From assembly GCA_036245805.1 (NCBI GenBank), contig BTRK01000001.1, forward strand, positions 1,922,001 to 1,986,000: a stretch of 64,000 nucleotides of DNA. Reading direction: 5' to 3'. Below, piece after piece: positions 1 to 13,000 of this stretch. The stretch is from Pristionchus mayeri. Taxonomy: Eukaryota; Nematoda; Chromadorea; Rhabditida; Neodiplogasteridae. The position numbers were made by a program, and so were the translations under genes. The notes under the pieces are model-generated. The model searched no databases and had not been told where the DNA came from. It worked only from the letters and a program-made list of their open reading frames with translations. Numbering within the stretch: the stretch's first letter is position 1; every line of letters starts with the position of its first letter.

Positions 1-636
1 CCTCCGGAATAACGTAAGAGCACTATTCAATCACCAATGCTAGCAACTAGATTTATTTTGGCAAACTATATTTGCAATTATCTAGAGATAGTGACACCTG
101 CTAGAAAAGATGGTGAGTGCTGGATGCTGATGGTAATAAAATGTATCATTGTGAAGTTGACATATTCAATAGGTTGAATGTTGTTTCAGTTACGATCGAG
201 CAGACATAAAGGAGCATCTGCAACGAGTGGGTCACTTCGACCCAGTTACGAGAGCTCCCCTCAAGGAGGATCAGGTGGGTGCACTCTATTACTGCACTCA
301 TGGTTGGTCATCATCCAAGCCAACTTCATCCAAGCCAACTCCCACCGGGTTAGAACTCCGAGACAGCCGGACAATTGTTTGTTTGTTCACCATTTGTTCA
401 CCACCCCCGTCCCCGGTTTTTTATCCTCGACCCCACCGGTATTCAATGCCAAGCTTCAACCCCTGCCCACCTATGGCTGCACATGCTTCAGTTAAACATC
501 TACCTACCATCATTCTAATGTAAATTAGTTATATTTTCTTTCTTTCCAGCTGATTCCAAATCTGGCGATGCGAGAGGTCGTCGATAATTTCCTCACCGAG
601 AATCCATGGGCACTGCACGACTTGGATATTGAGTGA
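1..636 (+). CDS. chn-1: CHIP/STUB1 E3 ubiquitin ligase homologue, C-terminal part (U-box)
   Basis: Three exons: 1-13 (cut by the window edge), 190-274 and 550-636, with GT-AG introns and matching phases. They translate to the end of a U-box: SGIT-YDR, then [17 protein letters not shown], then [17 protein letters not shown], ending [10 protein letters not shown] and TGA at 634-636. This matches the C-terminus of CHIP almost residue for residue in the U-box core. CHIP is the cytosolic co-chaperone ubiquitin ligase that binds Hsp70/Hsp90 through N-terminal TPRs and E2 enzymes through this U-box. The TPR part lies upstream of the window. Two further copies of the last exon alone lie at 25470 and 32154. 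Downstream, about 1.8 kb separates it from the convergent gene Q1. Confidence 0.93.
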
Positions 637-2474
637 TCCCTTCAAGCTTTATACTCATCACCATCTAGTTGTGTTAGTGGCAATTTCTCAGGATGAGGAA
701 TATGCAATGATTATAGATATCCGCCATACTCTATTGTAGTTTTACTTAATGTAATGACCTCATTTAGTTGTCAGTTAATGCTTTCTTCGCTAGCCTCGCA
801 TCATTCCATTGTTTCAATAGATGCACTCGATTTCATCCGTATTCCCTTCGAATATGTACTTTTTCACTTTTTAGCACTCTAGTTGTATTGTTTACTGAAA
901 ATGCGGCAGGCGGGTTACTGTAGTATAACTATCACTTAATCTTACATTGTCACTAGTTTGCTCGGTGGTGGACCATTGACAGAGGGTTCGTATAATTGGC
1001 TTCTGCCCGATGTATGTATTATATATAACTATATATAAAGCACTGTGTGTGTGATGGCGTTTCCTGGTATTGTGAAGTCGGGGTGGCAGTCGGACTACTG
1101 TAAATATATTATGCATACCTTTTGCCTGTGTTTATCTTTTTTCACATGGTTTGTGAACCATATGTTTGTGAATATTACATTTTAGTGTATTGAGCGAAAA
1201 ATTTATTTATACTACAATTTGTTTTATTCCTCATTACAGGATTCATAATCAATGGGGAGGAGATCTGTTATTGATTGATCTAGTTAAAAAAATCCCCATT
1301 GATTATTCAAAAAATCGAATGTTAACGAATAATAAATGCATGTTACAGGAGGGGGGGGGGGCGAATGGTACAGCAAAAAGTCTAATCGAATGGAACAGAA
1401 ATTCTAGCTTGTTGGGGCACTCAATCGATAACTTAAAGGAAAGGGAAGGGTGGGGTGACTAGGAGGGCTATGCTATATTTATTCGCGTTCACATCTGAGC
1501 TCGAAAGAGTGAGAGAAATCGCATAGAAAGTAGATAGTGAATGCAGAAAAGAAACTATTAATGAACTTGATCTTCTAAGTGGAAAACGAGTGCATATGCA
1601 TGCGCATGGAGAGGCTTCTCTATCAGTTGACAATAATACCGAGAACGGAGGGCAAATCGGGGCTACTATTCGAGAGAGAAAGAGAGCAATTGAGGAAACA
1701 CAAAGCGTGCGGGTGATTATATAAGCAGGAGAAAGGGGGCGGGGCGCGCACGAACAGGGAAAATTATCGACTGGAGCCGTGCGTACGTGTGATTATTTCG
1801 TTACAGGTTGATTAATGCACAGGTTACGGTAGTATGTTAATGCACAGGTTACGGTAGTACAAGTTACAGAATTCAGGCTAACGGTGACAGCATACAAGAA
1901 AGTATTTGTACGAGAACGGCGATGCTCAAACAAATACAAGCATCAGGCATAAGGAACAGATTACATCAGTACATAGGCAAATATCAGTGGAAAGAAGGAA
2001 TGAGGACCTTAGGAGGTGCTAGCTAATCATCATTGAGGGGAGGAAGTCACTCGATCAATGTGTGGATCGGGGAGAAAGCGGTAGAAACCGAGATTACGGT
2101 AGACATTGGGAGGAGAAGTGGGATGGATCGCAGTGGAGGGAGAGTAGAAGTGGCAGGGAATCTCAGTGGATGGGGAGGTGCGAGAACAAGGGATGGGGAG
2201 GAGAAAAAAACGGTAGACACCGAGATTACGGTACGCACGGGTCGTACGGTAGGTCACAGATCGATTACAGGGGTGAGGGAAGTGAGAGAGTGGAATGGAG
2301 AGGAGAAGTGGGAGGGAATCTCAGGGGACGGAGTGGAGAGAGAGGAGGGCATGGGGAGGAGAGAGGGAGAATGATGAGGAGATGGAGTTGTGAGAGAGGA
2401 GGGCATGGGGAGGAGAGGGAGAGAAGGAGGGAGCGACGAGCAGGGAGAGGAGAGGAGAAGGAGAGGCGAGGGCA
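637..2474. other. Intergenic, 3' flank of chn-1; purine-rich low-complexity DNA
   Basis: I see no gene here. 640-1130 is likely 3' UTR and flank and is repeated at 25560-26100. A short inverted motif around 1240-1300 has partner forms near 26175-26245. 2030-2470 is strongly purine-rich (GAGAGG type) and opens overlapping frames on both strands that have no splice or codon logic. The block is repeated at 26820-27170. Confidence 0.6.
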
Positions 2475-5400
2475 CTACTCGCGGGGCTTGCCTGAATTGA
2501 TCGCAGAATAGTTAGGTTGGACTGTGGGGAGTGAATGAGTACTCTCGAATATTTTCCATGATGTGCATTTTCGTAAGTGTACAAATCTATGATATTTTTG
2601 TATTCCCATCGGACTGTGCATCTTTGCCAACTCACGCCCGAATCCCCTCGCTGCCCTCGGGTAGTCGTTGTTGAGACGAAGCTTCCCGATGGGCTGAAAA
2701 GAGTACTGTAGCATGTAGATATTACTGCAAATCGAGCTAGAAGGAGGACCAGTGAAATTATAACTATGGTTGAAGTAAGTGGAGCCGCTTCGGAATTTAG
2801 CGGGAGAGCTTTGGGTTACTGTAACTCGGAGAAATGGACTGGCTTTCCTCATTTTGCAATCTTCTTTCACAGTTTAGAGCAAGCGAGAAAGTGTGTAAAT
2901 AGTAGAGAGTCAGACGACTACTCGTAATTTACCTTCCTCTTCCGAGCAGCTGCCCCCTTCTGCTGTCTTCCCTTCTCCTGGTTTCCTCCCGTCTCCGGGT
3001 CTCCAGCCTCATCGTTCTCCACCCTGAGCATACCATCGATGAACGAATGCAGCAAACACTCTAAGTACTGAGCACATTTGGGTTTCCACCATCCTCCCCC
3101 ATCATTTGCCTTCCCATCCATCCACTGTAAGGGGTTTCGGTGACCGGAAATTACTGTGGGTTACGGTAGCGGAGTACAGTATACCTCATGTCGGGAGAGG
3201 GTGATCGGGGGCGGACGGGAGCAGGAGGGTCGGCGAGCGCCTCTTCATCCTCCTCCATCATGTCGAACCCTTCACCTCTGAAAGAAGTCAGTTGATCTTT
3301 GATCTTTTAGATCTTTGATCTTTTAGAGCTACGATTGATGACGTTTCAAGGGATAGAGACTTGAAGTGAAGTTACGGTAGATGCAGAAGAGGTCAAATGA
3401 ATTGGTAGAGAGTAGGTGACTATGAGTGATTCCAAATCGGCGCGTGTTCTCCCTGTTTCACACACTCTCGCTCTGTCTGACTGGTGAGAGAGCACGCGAA
3501 ATGAGGAGGGTGCATGATTTGTTGCGTGGTCTAGCTTGGTCAATCGATCGATATTATGATAAAATACGGTACCTTCTTCCATCGTTCCGCCGCACTTCCT
3601 CGTCGTCCAACGGCATAATGCCGTCCTCATCCACTCCCATCCTCTCTGCCTCGTGGTTCCTCCTGTGCCTCGTCCTGCACCTCTCTACAAGGAGAGGAGT
3701 ACGGTGTGACCCCTATGTGAAGTTACGGTAGGAGTAGAAGGGTGAAGTCGTAGGTGTCCGGATATGGCGGCGAGGGGGGGGGGGGGGGTGCTGCGCATAG
3801 ACGAAACGTGGTCATTGTCAAAATCGATGGTAGGCCATTGGTAGGTCACGACTAAGTACCGTACCCAATCGATGGTACAGTGCCAGCAGATACCGTATAT
3901 CACTACCGTAACCGGCTATTATCGCGAACTGATTTTATTTTTAAAAAAATACCGTACCCAATCGACTATACAGTAGTGACTACCGTAACCATAGTTGCCC
4001 ACCACTGGCAGCGGCTTGTCAGGCAGCGTGTATAGACGTATGGTTATGGTCGATAATGAGATGGTAGATCATGGTGCGACCGAGCCAAACTACCGTACCA
4101 TCTTACAGTATGTGACTACCGTAATCTAAATTGCCGAAACCTGGTTACCGTAACCCCGGTTCCGTGGAGCAACTTGAGTTCGTTGGGTCAAACATTTTAC
4201 GAAGAATTACCAATCAACATTATTGATGGTTTACAGTAATCTACCGTAACCCTCACTACCGTGTGCACATTGTCGAATCGCGAACTAACTTTTTTCAAAA
4301 GCTTTCGCAAAAATCGGTTTTTGTGCTCCATGATGAGCAACTCCTTGAGGAAATTTAAATTTTGTATTTTTCATCTCAAAATCATGGCGGAGTGGCTAAC
4401 GAACTTGACTTAGAAACAGAAGGTAGGTGGTTCGAGTCCAACAGGTGGAAGAACTGTTTGCCAGTCTACGGGGAATTCAGAAACAAGAAAGAGTACCGTA
4501 ACGTCGACTACAGTATCCCGGTTCCGTGGGTCAACTTTTGTGCACTGGGGCACACTCATGATTTTAAAATGTATTTGTACCTTGACCATACGGGCAGTGC
4601 CGTGGGACGTTCTGTGTGTCAGACTCGTGATTTTACGAGTGTGAAATTCGAAAAACACAATTTTCTATTTTTTCATTAATCTTTCATATTTTTAAATGCG
4701 TGGAGTTACTCCAAAACTCTATTAAATACCCGTTCCTAATTCGAATAATATAATTTAATATGTTGCCACGCGTTTAAAAATATGAAAGATTGATGAAAAA
4801 TATGGAAAATTGTGTTTTTCGAATTTCACACTCGTAAAATAACGAGTTTGACACGCAGAACGTCCCACGGTACTGCCCGTATGGTCAAGGTACTAATGCA
4901 TTTTAAAATCATGAGTGTGCCCCAGTGCACAAAAATTGACCCACGGAACCGGGATACTGTAGTCGACGTTACGGTACATCTCTTTCTTGTTTCTGAATTC
5001 CCCGTAGACTTGCAAACAGTTCTTCCATCTGCTGGACTCGAACCACATACCTTCTGTTTCTTAGTCAAGTTCGTTAGCCACTCCGCCTTGATTTTGAGAT
5101 GAAAAATACAAAATTTAAACTTCCTCAAGGAATGGCTCATCATGGAGCAAAAAAACCGATTTTTGCGAAAGCTTTTGAAAAAAGTTAGTTCGCTATTCGA
5201 CAATGTGCTCACGGTAGTGAGGGTTACGGTAGGCTACTGTAAAGCATCAATAATGTTGATTGGTAATTTTTCGTAAAATTTTGACCCAACGAGTTGCTCC
5301 ACGGAACCGAGGTTACGGTAGCCAGGTTACGGTAATTTAGATTACGGTAGTCACATACTGTAAGGTGGTACGGTAGTTTGGCTAGGTCGCACCATGACCT

Positions 5401-7047
5401 ACCATCTCATTATCGACCATGACCCATACGGAATTCGGTATCTACGGGTATTGTACTATTGATTGGATACGATATCTTCACTTTTTGATAATATTGTCAG
5501 TTCGTGATAATCGAGGGTTACGGTAGTCATGTACGGTATCTTGAGGTACTGTACTATCGATTGAGTACGGTACTTAGTACAGTACAATACGGTACCTTCC
5601 TCCGTCGATCTCCGCTTCTTCCTTCTCGTCCTCCTCCACTTCCTCCTCCTCTTCCTCCTCGCTCTCCTCGGTGAATTCTCCTCTCGCTCTTCTCTCTGCC
5701 CTCATCCTCTCCGCCTCGGCTCGACGTTTTTCGTCACGGAGCTTCTTCCTCTGGCCGCTGCAACGCGGATTACGGTATTTTTAAACATTCTTTCTCATTC
5801 AATCAATGCGATGTTGATTGGATACGGTAATAATGAGTAGTGTACTGGCCGGGCCTGCTCCGATAGACGATCGGGCTCTGGGGTGGCGCCAGAGCGTCTT
5901 CGATCCAGTTCTTAGCTGCCACCGCAGCTGGATGCAGGAGGGCCAAAGGAGGGAGGGGGAGGACGACTCCTCGCTGCGTCTGATAAGATACGGTAAGCTA
6001 TAGGGTTACGGTATCGGAGTCAAGAACTACCGTATCCAATCAATTAGAGAAAGAAGAGAACTCGATTAGGTCTTTCTTGGTCTTTAACAACTGATATGGG
6101 TGTAATTTCAGCCCAAGGTCTTCTCGGATGCTACGGGGAGAGAGGAGGATTCGACCATTTTCGGTAGGTCACATTCATTGCTGATTCGGTACCTGCTGTA
6201 GGTGCCGGACCACCCGCCGGAGCGAGTCCCTGCTCTCCTGGCACTCGAGGGAGACGGGAGGGTGGAGGGCGTTTGGAGGGTACACCACCTCCTGCGTGTC
6301 CCTCCTGAGTCGGGCAGTACTCAGCGTGAGCTGAAAAACGAGTACCGTAGTCTGGAATGTACAATGTTTTAATGTCATTGCTCAATTCAGCGATATCAGA
6401 CTTTAGCCTGAGTTGTGATGAGTGGTGGACTAGCGGGGTTCGAAGGGTCAGACTCATGATTTGGTGTAAGAGACAACTCACTGGCTGCCCAGGGATGACG
6501 CTGAGGTAGGTGCGGGAGAGAGGAGGAAGGAGGGAGGGCCCGTAGCAGAATGTCCACGTGACGGGTCTCCCGTTCTTCCCGCACGCGAGAAGGTGGAAGA
6601 GGACGCAGCCTCTCTCCCTCGCTGCAAGTAAGGGTACGGTAGGAGTTTCCTAAGTCTTATCTAGTTATGTGATTGGTTTCGAGTATTGCGATGGTCTACC
6701 ATTCCTATTGTATATGGTATGCGAAAATGTACTGGGCGAGTCAGCCAGCCCGGCCTCTTCCTTCAGCCGATGCTCCAACACGTCCCCCATGTCTCCCTGG
6801 AGCCAGATCTGTAAGCAGACCTTTGTCAATTAGTTACAGTAGTTTTCCTTTGTGGAATATTGATCGTTGCTATCATAAACACACCATTGGATTTCTCAAA
6901 ATCCCTTTCAAACCGTTTCCTTAGGGTTTATCGATCGATAGTACCGTATCAGGCCTTGCATTTAATTGAGAAATGAAGTGCACTAACGGATATGTCTTCC
7001 ATCTCATCATGCTCCTTCCTTTCCCAGTGGATTCCCATGGCTGCCAT
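2475..7047 (-). CDS. Unrecognised acidic/charged nuclear-type protein Q, copy 1 (Q1); later exons damaged
   Basis: Exons read from the minus strand: 6988-7047 (start codon at 7047), 6733-6808, 6482-6621, 6193-6330, 5846-5979, 5596-5757, about 3570-3689, about 3185-3285, about 2922-3123 and 2693 down. The first six join with matching phases. Conserved against copy Q2 are a block around NGRPVTWTFCYGP...TYLSVIPGQP, and a block LTLSTARLRR...SRDSLRRVVRHLQQ. Exon 6 is very acidic (EEEEEEEVEEDEKEE) after a basic RAEAERMRAERRARG stretch. A KRK-type basic cluster sits near the C-terminus. Exon 7 read in phase runs into TGA, whereas Q2 keeps that frame open, so Q1 has an indel there or uses another splice form. 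The Q2 stop codon TAG is GAG in Q1, extending the C-terminus. I recognise no family. Conservation of the protein, not just DNA, between copies supports coding origin. Confidence 0.5.
4030..5440. repeat. 1.4-kb fold-back (palindromic) element with tRNA-like segment
   Basis: The left arm (about 4030-4700) and right arm (about 4760-5440) are near-perfect reverse complements around a loop at about 4700-4760. The outer arms contain repeated CTACCGTAACC on the left and GGTTACGGTAG on the right. The inner arms include a stretch with A-box-like TGGCGGAGTGGCTAACG and B-box-like GGTTCGAGTCC sequences (4384-4445), typical of tRNA-derived repeats. It lies in an intron of Q1, between exons 6 and 7. Only the outer left arm is present in copy 2 (28650-28980). 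Confidence 0.85.
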
Positions 7048-7489
7048 TGTTAGAGATGAAGTTAGTAGCCCCTGAAGTGTTAGTTAATTGACGGTCTCGG
7101 TAAATTACGGTAGAAAGTACGGTAGAAACGTTAATCGATTAGTTGGTGTGAGCAAACGAAGAGATCGGACTATTGGAGAAAGGAGATGGGAGCAGAATAG
7201 AGAGGGAGGTCACGAAAGGAGGCGAACATAGACAAGTGAAATTGATGTTTCAGGTAGATGCTAAGACGATGGACGGATGGAAATGAAGAGAAGGAAGCAG
7301 ACGAAGTCGTCGAGGAGAAAGAGAGGTGGGACCGAGAGTGAAAGAGTGCGGGGAGTGAGTGCAGGGGATGGAGATCGACGAGTATCGTGTGATTGAGGAG
7401 AAATAGAAAGAGAGAGAGAGAGAGGGAGAGAGAGAGGAATAGGATGGAGATGGGGTTATCGAGAAAGATTGAGTAAGAATGGCGAGAAA

Positions 7490-7683
7490 GGCACTACACC
7501 GGATGAGAACCGTCGGATGAGAGCCCACCGGATGAGAACCAAAAAATGGGCACTTCTGTAGGACCTTCACAGAAGCATTTTTGACACTTTAGGAACCTAC
7601 TGTGAACATGCTGGAGAAGGGTAATTTTTTTGGTTCTCATCCGGTGGGTTCTCATCCGACGGTTCTCATCCGACCTAGTGCCA
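7490..7683. mobile_element. Short inverted-repeat MITE, absent from the duplicated site
   Basis: About 190 bp with roughly 50-bp terminal inverted repeats built of GGATGAGAACC units, outer ends GGCACTA and TAGTGCC. The flanks repeat CGAGAAA on both sides, consistent with a target-site duplication of 7-8 bp. The duplicated block has the uninterrupted site near 30330 (GGCGAGAAAAAGAGG), so this insertion is younger than the duplication. Confidence 0.85.
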
Positions 7684-9239
7684 CGAGAAAAAAGAGGATG
7701 AAGAAGGGGAGGGGTGAGAACGAGATGGAGGCCGGGCGAAATGACGGATGAACATCAACGAGAGAGTGATAGGAAGATATAATGAGTGGGAAAGGGAATA
7801 GGCAAGAAGAAGAGAATGTGACTGATGATTGAAGGTATGAGGAGGAAGAAGGAAGAAGGGAGGAGAAAGGAGGAAGAAGGAAGAGAGGAAGGACGAAGAA
7901 GGAAAGAGAAAGGGGGAAGGAGGAAGCAGTCAACGAGGGAAAGACAGGTTTGATTGGCAAACGGATGAAGAGGGACTCTCTCGATAGTAGGGGGTCTCTA
8001 GGCCTAGTAGGAGAACACTTCAGTAAAATTGTAGCATGGATACGGTAGTGATGATAGCATAGGCAGATGAATGAGACAATCGACGATGCTTTGCATGATG
8101 GCGGGAGATACGGTAGTCGTGGACACGGTAGCGGGCAGATACTGTAGCAGGGATCTAGAGGGATGGCAATGCCTCAGTTTCGCACTATCTCGCGGGGTTG
8201 ACTGATTTGCGATAGGAACAGAGGGAGTTCGGTCAGTAGTCAAGGGGTGGATGAGAAACTGAGGGGAGGGAGAGAAGGGAAGGAGTGCGGAGATGATGAT
8301 GGTGACACGCAATGATGAGAAGGGGCACAGACGATGTGCAAAGTGAGGCTGAGAAGCAGTGAAGAGAGGAAATAAGGGCGAGAAAGGGGCGAGAATAGGA
8401 CCAAATCGCGAGAAAACGAGCAAGAAAACGGGGCAAAAACAGACATAGTCGGTACAGGGGGAGAGGAGAACGAAATGAGGAACGAAAAAATGAGACGGAT
8501 TGCGCTTATCAATATCAATGATTAGCAAAAAGAACGGAGAAAAACCCGGATTTGAACGGGGGGAAGCAGGGAGTTGACGACTGTCTGACTTGTCTGTGCC
8601 CTCTTCCTTACTCGTGCTCTCTCGTGCTCTCTCGTCTCTCTCGCCCCTCTCGTTCCTTGTCCCCTCCTCCTCTCCCCCTTTGCCTCTCCCCTTTTCTCTC
8701 CCCCCCCCCCCAGAGTGCACAGGACAGTCGCTCCCTCCTTATTCGTCGTGCTGCATCGGATGGCGGCAGCTGCAGCAAGTCACAGGTATACGGTAGGATA
8801 AGGTTGCTACCCACTCCCCCCCCCCCATCGATACCAGACCTCGATTTGGTGTGAAATTGACGTTAGGAGTCCTACTCAGCTCACAGGTGATCTAATCTCA
8901 CTCTAGTTACAGGTTTCGCTGATCTGATGAAGCGGCAGCCTTCATCGCCCTCGCCCCTTCTCGCCACATCGTCAGAAGGAGGACGTCTCCACTCTTCTCT
9001 CCATCACGGTCAGTTTTGAATTTGTTAGGAACTTAGTAGGACTAACTGCGTTGTTGGACCGAAAGAGATTGAGAGAGAGAGGGGGGGGGGGGGGGGGAGA
9101 GTCACGTTTCTCGTTTAGAAGAGTAGTGGTAAGATGACAGTGGTGCTGCTTCGTATTGCAGGTTCTATGTCGTCAATGGCTTCTCAAGAGCAATCGCTTT
9201 TGGAGCGGCCGAATAGTGCACATGGAAGTTTTTTATCGC

Positions 9240-9560
9240 AAATTCACGGCATTTCGCGCACATACAAAACCAAGACTCCGCCCACTACACCACCGCCAGG
9301 ATGCGGCATGGTGCGCGCACCTGGCCGCCACACACAAGACCGGAGCCGGAAAAAGGCATCGCAGAAACCCTGATATCGATTGAAAATATCGATTGATTTT
9401 TGGTCCTATGCCGAAATCCCTTGCACAACGATAATGGATACGGTAACTTTCAAAAATTTAATTATTCCCACGGTTGTGTGCACAAACGTCGACGCGTGCG
9501 TTTGGGGGTCTGTAAGTCGTTTCGTCAACCTGCAATTCGGACCGCGAAATGCCGTGAAAT
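9240..9560. mobile_element. MITE with inverted ends CACGGCATTTCGCG
   Basis: The left end (9240-9258) reads CACGGCATTTCGCG and the right end (9540-9560) carries its reverse complement CGCGAAATGCCGTG, both inside AAATT-type flanks. The interior of about 280 bp has no transposase. Confidence 0.75.
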
Positions 9561-9857
9561 TTAAAAAGATTCAAAATAAATTAGTTTGTGTTCGCAGCCG
9601 GAAACCGTAAATCAGAATTGGTCATCAGCTTTTCCGCCAACTTCTTTGCTAGCGCATTTTAAGTAATCTGACAACATTTTGCAAATTCCGTTTGTATGCC
9701 GCGTTTAGCTGTTGTATGATGCGATGTTTCACCTCCAGTTTACTACCAGACTGAATTCCCATTCAGTTTTGTGAGTTGTGCGCTCTTTCTATGAACGGGA
9801 TGCATTTTGCAAGCTTTTAAAAAAACAAGTCAGCTTTTGCAATGCAACTCGTTTACA

Positions 9858-10004
9858 ACATCCTCTAGAGTAGGGTTGGCTAAACGATACCGATATAACG
9901 AGCCCTTAACGCGCGCGCCTTTATTACGGTTTCGTGACCTCGCAAAGAGAGAGCGAGAGGAATAGCGGGCCGGTTATTCTCGAATTGCCAACACTACTCT
10001 AGAG
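9858..10004. mobile_element. Short MITE with inverted ends CTCTAGAGTAG
   Basis: CTCTAGAGTAGGGTTGGC at 9862-9879 is mirrored by GCCAACACTACTCTAGAG at 9986-10003. The interior is about 105 bp and non-coding. A related TAGGGTTGG / CCAATCCTA pair occurs at about 33645-33705. Confidence 0.7.
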
Positions 10005-10052
10005 CTCCATGTGTTTGTTTATGTACTTTATATATTTATAATCAAATATTAG

Positions 10053-13000
10053 GTACGATGTGTACGTTGCTCATCCTCCTCTCACTGCCCCCGATTGGAA
10101 TGTCCATTTTCCGAAGCACAACGAGCCAGTCAGGAAGATCTTCTATGAGGAGAATGTCGTCAGAGCGTATGTTCTAGTCTTCTTAAGCTAACATAAACAA
10201 TGTTCCGCAGCCAATTCTTCAAGAAACACCGCTACTTTGGCGTGATTCGAATCGTAAAATCAGGAGAGGTCGGTATTAGACTGAGTATCCATATTGACTC
10301 AATGCTAACACTCAGCTAGATTTCTGTATTCAATCAAATTTAAAAATTCAGGCGATAGATGATGAGCGAATAAGAGACACGAAGGCCGCGCTTGAAATGG
10401 CCATCAATGCGGAGAAAGAGGTTCGTAGTAGTACTCTGAACCTCATAAGTATTATTGTTATTACTATGCGTGTTGGTATGAATATTTCCGATGAAATATT
10501 GTCCTTATTTGTAATATTTTGCTACAGGTGTCAGTGATCATTAACCGCTGTCACGACGACATGAAGCGAGCACTTGAAGTGATTGACCCGCCGAGGGACA
10601 CATCCGCACTCGTAGAGCAGTTCAGGTGAGATAGGAGCACTAGTGGTGATACGATCACGGTGTCCCTTGAAATATGGGAACTGCTAAATCACGGCGTCCT
10701 TTTAACGGACAACCAAACCATGAAGTGACCGTGATCACACCAGCCTCAACAGGCGCTCCGCTAAAAGGATGCCTTGCTAAACTTTAAATGGTCCAAAGTA
10801 AGCGTACATATAGATGGCATTTGTTTCAGGACGGGCTATGCTCATCCTCCGTTGGCTCGATTTGAAGACGTAGGCCGTCCGGAAGATGTATTGTGTGGGG
10901 GAGACGATTCAGTGGATGGAAATGGAGCAACTCTGAAGAGAGGAATTCTTGGAGGGGGAGGGAACACTGCCAAGAAGGTGAGCACTCTATTGCATGCATC
11001 TTCTTTGATAATCACTTTTGCGTCCCAAATATGATATGTGTAATTCAAAAGATGAAATCTTCTATACGTGCTTTGACATGCTGACAGCTAGACATAACGT
11101 GCCCAGCAAACGTGGGCAACATCTCTGCTAGCAGCTAACCCCCCCCCCCCGGTTTTCGGACATTGCTCATCATAGTTCTTCCAGTGTTAGGGTGAATGCT
11201 TTCGTAAACCCTGTCGGTTTTGTGGCTGAACTAGTGGACACCCTCCCGAATTTTGAAACTTGGCAGCAACGCCTGCCCATGTATGGTACCCAGCTATTGG
11301 AGTTTGGACTAGTGAAAAGGTTGACAACGTAATCATTTTCTGCGATTTTTTTGTTAATTGGAAAAACAACGTACTCATGTTCATTCTATAGAAATTTGGT
11401 TAAAAATTGGTTTTATGTCTACACTTTAGACCACTGATAATATACAGTAGACAGAAAGAATGTTCACTAAAGAGTGACTAGTATGGTTGTAATTCTATTC
11501 GGCTACCATTTGCTTGAATTTCAATCATCCGAAACCAGTGAATACTACGGTGGTCATCCCGGTCATCCTTAGATGTTTCTATTAGCGTAAATCATTATTC
11601 CATATAATTGGAAAACGGAAGTAAAAGTCAGTGAAAGGAATAATAGTGGTTGTATAATAATGTAACGGCAGGAGGGGAAAGGAGTCTCTCGGAAGCAGTC
11701 TATGCACTCGAAGATCTTCGGAGGAGGGTCATCTGCCAGCGTCGAGGTTAAGAAGAACGTACTATCTCATTCTTCTCTTACCTCGGAGAATATATCTGAT
11801 TTTTTTACAAGTTGATTAAATAATATTTTTGAATGGAGCAGGATAACAACTCGTAATTCGACTTCGTCCCATGTTTATGTGAAAAAAATCTGTAAAATGA
11901 TCTTATTGAATTTTTGCAGCCAGATGGGACCTCTGACTATTCTTCGTTGCCCCGGCAGCAGCGAGTGAGACGACTACAGGCGAAATTGGCAGAGATGGAG
12001 AATGAGAGAGAGAAGAAGATACAGAGCAAGGAGGGCGTCGTTAAGATGCAGTTGGTGAGAAGACCGACTGTGAGGGGTGCCGAAGAATGTCTCCTGTTTA
12101 TAATATTAGCAAAGTTGCCTTTTAATAAAAATGTATTTAGTCCGCTCGTTGCAGGTGTACCGCGAAAATCCAAAGTTGGGAAATCCAGCTGATTGCGAGC
12201 AGCAAATCCAAACTTTCGCCAAGGAGATTGACACGCTCACGAGCTTGATGAAAAAGTAAGATATTTGCTTCTTTCGATCGTGATCGTGTGTCAGCTTGAT
12301 ATGGTTAGGTAATTAAATCACATAATTTATTAATCACTATTATTATGATCAAAATGCACCTTTGCGCTCATCATTATGATCTAACAAAGAAAACGATTTG
12401 TGCTATTTATCTTCCTTTATACCTAGAAAATGTGTATAAATTAGTTTATGTCAATAGCTCTACAGAGAACAGACATGAAATTGCGGGAATTCAAATTTTG
12501 GATTCATCTGGCGATATTTAACATCGCATTGCTCATTCTCAAATTTAAATGTTTAAGGCTACGAGTTCAGCTCGACGACGCCATCGCGCACACTGCCCCG
12601 CCCATCGGTGAATATTTCCGAATCTTATTATATTCATGTTTGGTGTGGCTGCGACTAATATATTTCGCAAATACAGCAATTCACATACAGTTTGCGTAAG
12701 GGTCGAACAAATGCAGGCACAGTGAAAAAGACGATCCACTGAGAATCTCTGATTTTTTTTTTATATGGATATATTCATACTCGATTTGCTCAGAAATCAT
12801 TCTTTGACTACAGACTGAATTGTCACCTAGTTTGTTCAGTGTCTTTTTTTCTGTTACAAAAGATCCACCTGATTTTCCTGATCTTCTCGATTACCTTGCC
12901 ATTCGAGATCAGTAAAATTAGACTCAAACTGTTTCTGGGGGAGTAGAACTGAATGGTCATAACGGATAGGCACTTCATTTTTGAGGAATTATGATCATAA

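Larger units (their letters stand above)
7048..10052. other. Gene-poor stretch: low-complexity DNA, MITEs and possible stray exons
   Basis: 7260-8450 is purine-rich simple sequence repeated at 30110-31060. Runs of C and G occur at 8701-8712, 8817-8826 and 9081-9098. Possible plus-strand exons at about 8714-8786, 8909-9008 and 9161-9240 join in frame into a Ser-rich peptide containing SLLERPNSAHG, but there is no clear start and no recognised domain, so I do not call a gene. Two short inverted-repeat elements lie at 9240-9560 and 9858-10004. Confidence 0.5.

Noticed and set aside
4362..5212. Open frames of about 100 codons on both strands
   Set aside because: Products of the palindrome; the reading differs between arms by point changes with no coding constraint.
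8004..8720. 238-codon minus-strand open frame
   Set aside because: Purine-rich simple sequence leaves all frames open. It is not conserved as protein in the duplicated block at 30700-31060.
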